From Nocardia carnea NBRC 14403 (GTDB lineage Bacteria > Actinomycetota > Actinomycetes > Mycobacteriales > Mycobacteriaceae), in contig NZ_BAFV01000073.1 of NCBI RefSeq assembly GCF_000308515.1, positions 1-64,000 on the forward strand: a stretch of DNA of 64,000 nucleotides, read 5' to 3'. The translations under genes were made by a program, and so were the position numbers. Below are positions 61,305 through 64,000 of this stretch, in pieces (the first letter of the stretch is position 1; every line of letters begins with the position of its first letter). The notes beneath the pieces are model-generated. The model saw nothing but the letters and a program-made list of their open reading frames with translations. It searched no databases and had not been told where the DNA came from.

Positions 61305-62393
61305 TCAGCCGATGATGAAGGTCTCCAGCTGGGCGCGGGCGACGTCGTCGGCCATCTGCTCCGGCGGGGACTTCATCAGGTACGCCGACGCCGGGAGCAC
61401 GGGGCCGCCGATTCCGCGGTCCTTGGCGATCTTGGCGGCGCGTACCGCATCGATGATGATGCCCGCCGAGTTCGGCGAGTCCCAGACCTCGAGCTTGTAT
61501 TCCAGGTTCAGCGGCACATCACCGAACGCACGGCCCTCCAGCCGGACGTAGGCCCATTTACGGTCGTCGAGCCAGCCGACGTGATCCGACGGGCCGATAT
61601 GCACATCGCCGGCACCCATCTCCTTCTTCAGGTTGCTGGTGACAGCCTGCGTCTTCGAGATCTTCTTCGACTCCAGGCGCTCACGCTCGAGCATGTTCTT
61701 GAAGTCCATATTGCCGCCGACGTTCAGCTGCATGGTGCGGTCGAGCTGCACGCCGCGATCCTCGAACAGTTTCGCCATGACCCGGTGGGTGATGGTGGCG
61801 CCGACCTGGCTCTTGATGTCGTCGCCGACGATCGGCACGCCCGCGGCACGGAACTTCTCGGCCCACTCCGGATCCGAGGCGATGAACACCGGCAGTGCGT
61901 TGACGAAGGCCACACCCGCGTCGATCGCGCACTGGGCGTAGAACTTGTCCGCTTCCTCGGAACCGACGGGCAGGTAGGAGACCAGCACGTCGACCTCGGC
62001 GTCCTTCAGCGCCGCGACGACGTCGACCGGATCGGTTTCGGCGAGTTCGATGGTTTCGGCGTAGTACTTGCCGATGCCGTCGAGGGTGGGGCCGCGCTGC
62101 ACGGTGACACCGAGCGGCGCCACATCGGAGATCTTGATCGTGTTGTTCTCGCTGGCGAAGATCGCCTCGGACAGGTCGAAGCCGACTTTCTTGGCGTCCA
62201 CGTCGAAGGCGGCCACGAACTGCACGTCACGAACGTGGTACTGGCCGAACCGCACGTGCATCAGGCCGGGCACCGTCGCCGTATCGTCGGCGTCCCGGTA
62301 GTACTGCACGCCCTGCACGAGCGAGGAGGCGCAGTTGCCCACACCTACGATGGCGACGCGAACACTGGACTTATTGGTGTCTCCACTACTCAT
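61305..62393 (-). CDS. ino1: Inositol-3-phosphate synthase
   Basis: 362 residues from an ATG at 62393. The start overlaps the PadR stop by 8 bases. Motifs: VRVAIVGVGNCASSLVQGVQYYRDA (NAD-binding GxGxxxS), VQFVAAFDVDAKKVG, SENNTIKISD, VDVLVSYLPVGSEEADKFYAQ, IVGDDIKSQVGATITHR and LNVGGNMDFKNMLERERLESKKISKT with catalytic Lys residues. Length equals mycobacterial Ino1 (Rv0046c). Makes L-myo-inositol-1-phosphate for phosphatidylinositol, lipoarabinomannan and mycothiol. Confidence 0.97.
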   Translation of the reverse strand: MSSGDTNKSSVRVAIVGVGNCASSLVQGVQYYRDADDTATVPGLMHVRFGQYHVRDVQFVAAFDVDAKKVGFDLSEAIFASENNTIKISDVAPLGVTVQRGPTLDGIGKYYAETIELAETDPVDVVAALKDAEVDVLVSYLPVGSEEADKFYAQCAIDAGVAFVNALPVFIASDPEWAEKFRAAGVPIVGDDIKSQVGATITHRVMAKLFEDRGVQLDRTMQLNVGGNMDFKNMLERERLESKKISKTQAVTSNLKKEMGAGDVHIGPSDHVGWLDDRKWAYVRLEGRAFGDVPLNLEYKLEVWDSPNSAGIIIDAVRAAKIAKDRGIGGPVLPASAYLMKSPPEQMADDVARAQLETFIIG

Positions 62394-62946
62394 GGCCGGT
62401 ATTTCCCTCTTTCTGTGGTGCCGCCGTCGTCGATTGCTCCGCCGCAATCAACTCGTTGAGCCAGCGCACTTCGCGCTCGCTTGATTCGAGTCCGAGTTGA
62501 TGGAGTTGGCGGGTGTAGCGATCCAGCGAGCCACTCGCCTTCTTGATCGCCTCCCGCAGCCCCTCTCGGCGCTCCTCGACCTGGCGCCGCCTGCCCTCCA
62601 GGATCCGCATCCGCGCTTCTGCGGGAGTGCGGCTGAAGAAGGCCAAGTGCACGCCGAAGCCGTCATCGGTGTAGTTCTGCGGACCGGTATCGGCCAGTAG
62701 CTCGCCGAACCGCTCCCGGCCCGCCGGTGTCAGCTGGTACACCCGCCGGGCCCGGCGGGTCGTCACCATGCCGTCGGGCGCCTCCTCCGCGATCAGCCCA
62801 TCCGCCTGCATACGTTTCAAGGTCGGATACAGCGATCCGTAGGAGAAAGCCCGAAACGCCCCGAGCAGGCCGGTGAGCCGTTTCTTCAGCTCGTAGCCGT
62901 GCATGGGCGCTTCCAGGAGCAGCCCGAGGATTGCCAGTTCGAGCAC
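62386..62946 (-). CDS. PadR family regulator of ino1
   Basis: 186 residues from an ATG at 62946. Winged helix of the PadR type: MLELAILGLLLEAPMHGYELKKRL, FSYGSLYPTLKRMQADGLI, YQLTPAGRERFGELL; the C-terminal half is a helical dimerisation arm (ARMRILEGRRRQVEERREGLREAI). Corresponds to Rv0047c, which is adjacent to ino1 in mycobacteria. The 8-base overlap implies coupled expression. The operator lies 56-72 bases upstream of its start. Confidence 0.94.
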   Translation of the reverse strand: MLELAILGLLLEAPMHGYELKKRLTGLLGAFRAFSYGSLYPTLKRMQADGLIAEEAPDGMVTTRRARRVYQLTPAGRERFGELLADTGPQNYTDDGFGVHLAFFSRTPAEARMRILEGRRRQVEERREGLREAIKKASGSLDRYTRQLHQLGLESSEREVRWLNELIAAEQSTTAAPQKEGNTGHE

Positions 62947-63001
62947 CGGGCTTCACCCCCTGACTTCCGTACAGACCTAACCAATGGATGCGATTACAAA
63001 C

Positions 63002-63018
63002 TATATCGGAGCGATATA
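63002..63018 (-). promoter_or_regulatory. Probable PadR operator
   Basis: TATATCG (63002-63008) and CGATATA (63012-63018) form a perfect palindrome with a GAG centre, in an AT-rich promoter (ACAAACTATATCGG). This position just upstream of the PadR-ino1 operon suits autorepression. Confidence 0.65.
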
Positions 63019-63120
63019 ACCGTGCATAGTTCAGTCCGCTACATCACAGATGGCGGCCAGGGTGCATCACGCGCTTGCGGCGGTGCTGCGACCTGGTTTC
63101 CGTGGCTGAGCGCCCGCGGC

Positions 63121-63927
63121 TCAGCGCGCCGGGAACACCTCCAGCGGCAAACCGGCGAACGAAACCGACAGGTGGCCGGTATCGCCTGCGGGATCCTCGA
63201 CGAAGATCTGGATCACGGGCCCGGCATCGGCCGGCGCGATCGGTTCGAAGCCGATTCCGACATGTTCGACCACCCCCTGCGCCAACCGCACCGAGGCCGG
63301 GGCTCCCGCCAGTACGGCGCCCAGTGTGGCCAGGTCGATATCGGCCAGATCGATCGGGCGGCCGTCCGCGTTGCTGGGCACCTCGACCCCGAGCTGTTCG
63401 AACCCGTCGGCAGTGAAGTGGAAGTTGCGGGCACTGCCCCCGACCAAGCGCTGGACCAGCAGAAAATCCGGATAAACCGTAGCCGTATCGATCACCGTAT
63501 CGCCGAACTCCCCGCGGTAGGCGTCGATGAAGAACGCCAGCCCGTCGGCGGTGAGCAGATTCGGCAGCGACGCGGCCTCCGATTCGGCCTCCGCGACGGC
63601 GGCGATCCCCTGCTCCGGGGTGTCACGCGCAACGAATCCGACCCCGCCACCCAGCACAGCGGCGACCGCCAGTACCGCAACCGGTATCCACCAGGGCCGC
63701 GACCGGCGGTCGCCGGTCAGGATCGCGGCGCCGGCCAGGTCGCCGGACACCTGCAGGTCGCGTACGAGCCCCTCCAGGTCGGTGGTGAATTTCGCCCGCA
63801 TCGCCGAGCGGGTGCGGGTGGTGTGTTCATCGGCGGTCAACTGTCCGTCCGAGAGCGCCGCATCCAGTACCGCACACACCTCGACCCGATCGCGGTCGCG
63901 CGCCCTGACCTGTTCTTTTTTTGCCAT
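63121..63927 (-). CDS. DUF1707 protein with single membrane helix (Rv0048c-like position)
   Basis: 268 residues from an ATG at 63927. An N-terminal DUF1707 domain (residues ~5-60; VRARDRDRVEVCAVLDAALSDGQLTADEHTTRTRSAMRA, then DLEGLVRDLQV) is followed by a membrane helix (PWWIPVAVLAVAAVLGGGVGFV) and an extracytoplasmic domain of about 160 residues with no recognised fold. Its place upstream of PadR matches Rv0048c of M. tuberculosis. Function unknown. Confidence 0.82.
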   Translation of the reverse strand: MAKKEQVRARDRDRVEVCAVLDAALSDGQLTADEHTTRTRSAMRAKFTTDLEGLVRDLQVSGDLAGAAILTGDRRSRPWWIPVAVLAVAAVLGGGVGFVARDTPEQGIAAVAEAESEAASLPNLLTADGLAFFIDAYRGEFGDTVIDTATVYPDFLLVQRLVGGSARNFHFTADGFEQLGVEVPSNADGRPIDLADIDLATLGAVLAGAPASVRLAQGVVEHVGIGFEPIAPADAGPVIQIFVEDPAGDTGHLSVSFAGLPLEVFPAR

Positions 63928-63937
63928 CAACCGTCCC

Positions 63938-64000
63938 TCATCCCTCGAACGGCCAGACGTGCAGGACTTCGCCGGCCGGGCCGGCCAGCAGCCATCCGCT
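63938..64000 (-). CDS. C-terminal end of a further minus-strand gene (cut by window edge)
   Basis: The minus strand reads SGWLLAGPAGEVLHVWPFEG and a TGA at 63938-63940, continuing beyond the window. It ends 10 bases before the DUF1707 start, so the two are probably cotranscribed. Too short to identify. Confidence 0.4.
   Translation of the reverse strand, partial: SGWLLAGPAGEVLHVWPFEG

Overview
The window is GC-rich DNA (near 68-70 % by eye) with GTG and TTG starts and many 4-base ATGA gene overlaps. F420-dependent enzymes, Ino1, an LpqY/SugABC-like importer, MenC and a multi-domain class III adenylate cyclase all point to the mycolic-acid actinomycetes. Two secreted paralogues of a type I associate with Nocardia make Nocardia or a close relative the best guess. 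Part of the gene order follows the origin-proximal backbone of Mycobacterium tuberculosis: YqgE (Rv0038-like), LeuS (Rv0041-like), LLM oxidoreductase (Rv0044c-like), then Ino1-PadR-membrane protein (Rv0046c/47c/48c-like). Accessory blocks lie between these anchors.

Layout. 1-9.8 kb: tail of a Pro-rich protein, a DUF1707 protein, an AI-2E-type exporter, an adenylate cyclase, two membrane proteins, a penicillin-binding-protein homologue lacking its active-site residues, AroQ and a Ddn-type F420 enzyme with a double operator. 9.9-11.7 kb: a zinc alcohol dehydrogenase and a small acetyltransferase between two inverted copies of a roughly 100-bp repeat. 11.8-16.9 kb: acyltransferase, YqgE, an EXLDI-DrrA-DrrB-like unit with two palindromic operators, and an NAD(P)-binding protein. 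17.0-19.1 kb: a tightly coupled operon of a TIGR04222 membrane protein with a Gly/Cys tail, a DUF692/MNIO iron enzyme and an SCO6045-like partner, which is my main candidate for an under-described system. 19.4-28.7 kb: GH25 lysozyme, PhoX, LeuS, an SdpI-like protein with a Cys-rich tail, a GH63 glucosylglycerate hydrolase and an SDR. 28.9-31.3 kb: two paralogous secreted proteins around a His-rich metal-binding protein. 31.4-42.0 kb: an LLM enzyme, then a divergent IclR-controlled catabolic cluster. 42.1-45.8 kb: a toxin-antitoxin pair, a proline iminopeptidase, a truncated Rpn nuclease and beta-propeller, and a tandem RHH antitoxin-like protein. 46.0-57.4 kb: a trehalose-type ABC importer whose ATPase gene lies about 7 kb from its binding protein and permeases; between them are an HxlR/thiolase pair, an SGNH hydrolase, a second pair of truncated head-to-head genes, MenC, and the TIGR04338/DUF2786 pair. 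57.5-64.0 kb: class A PBP, two GyrI-like proteins, a 58-bp tandem repeat with very long hairpins, Ino1 with its PadR regulator, and a DUF1707 membrane protein.

How the genes work together. The catabolic cluster combines two ring- or amide-opening hydrolases, a flavoprotein dehydrogenase or reductase, a class III CoA-transferase, a PrpD-family enzyme, a CitE-like lyase and an organic-anion transporter. This set fits breakdown of a cyclic amide, imide or hydantoin-like compound to a dicarboxylate that is CoA-activated and cleaved. The MNIO operon fits post-translational modification of a Cys-rich tail. No tRNA, rRNA, CRISPR array, complete insertion sequence or prophage was seen. All family assignments come from reading the translated sequence; no database search was run.
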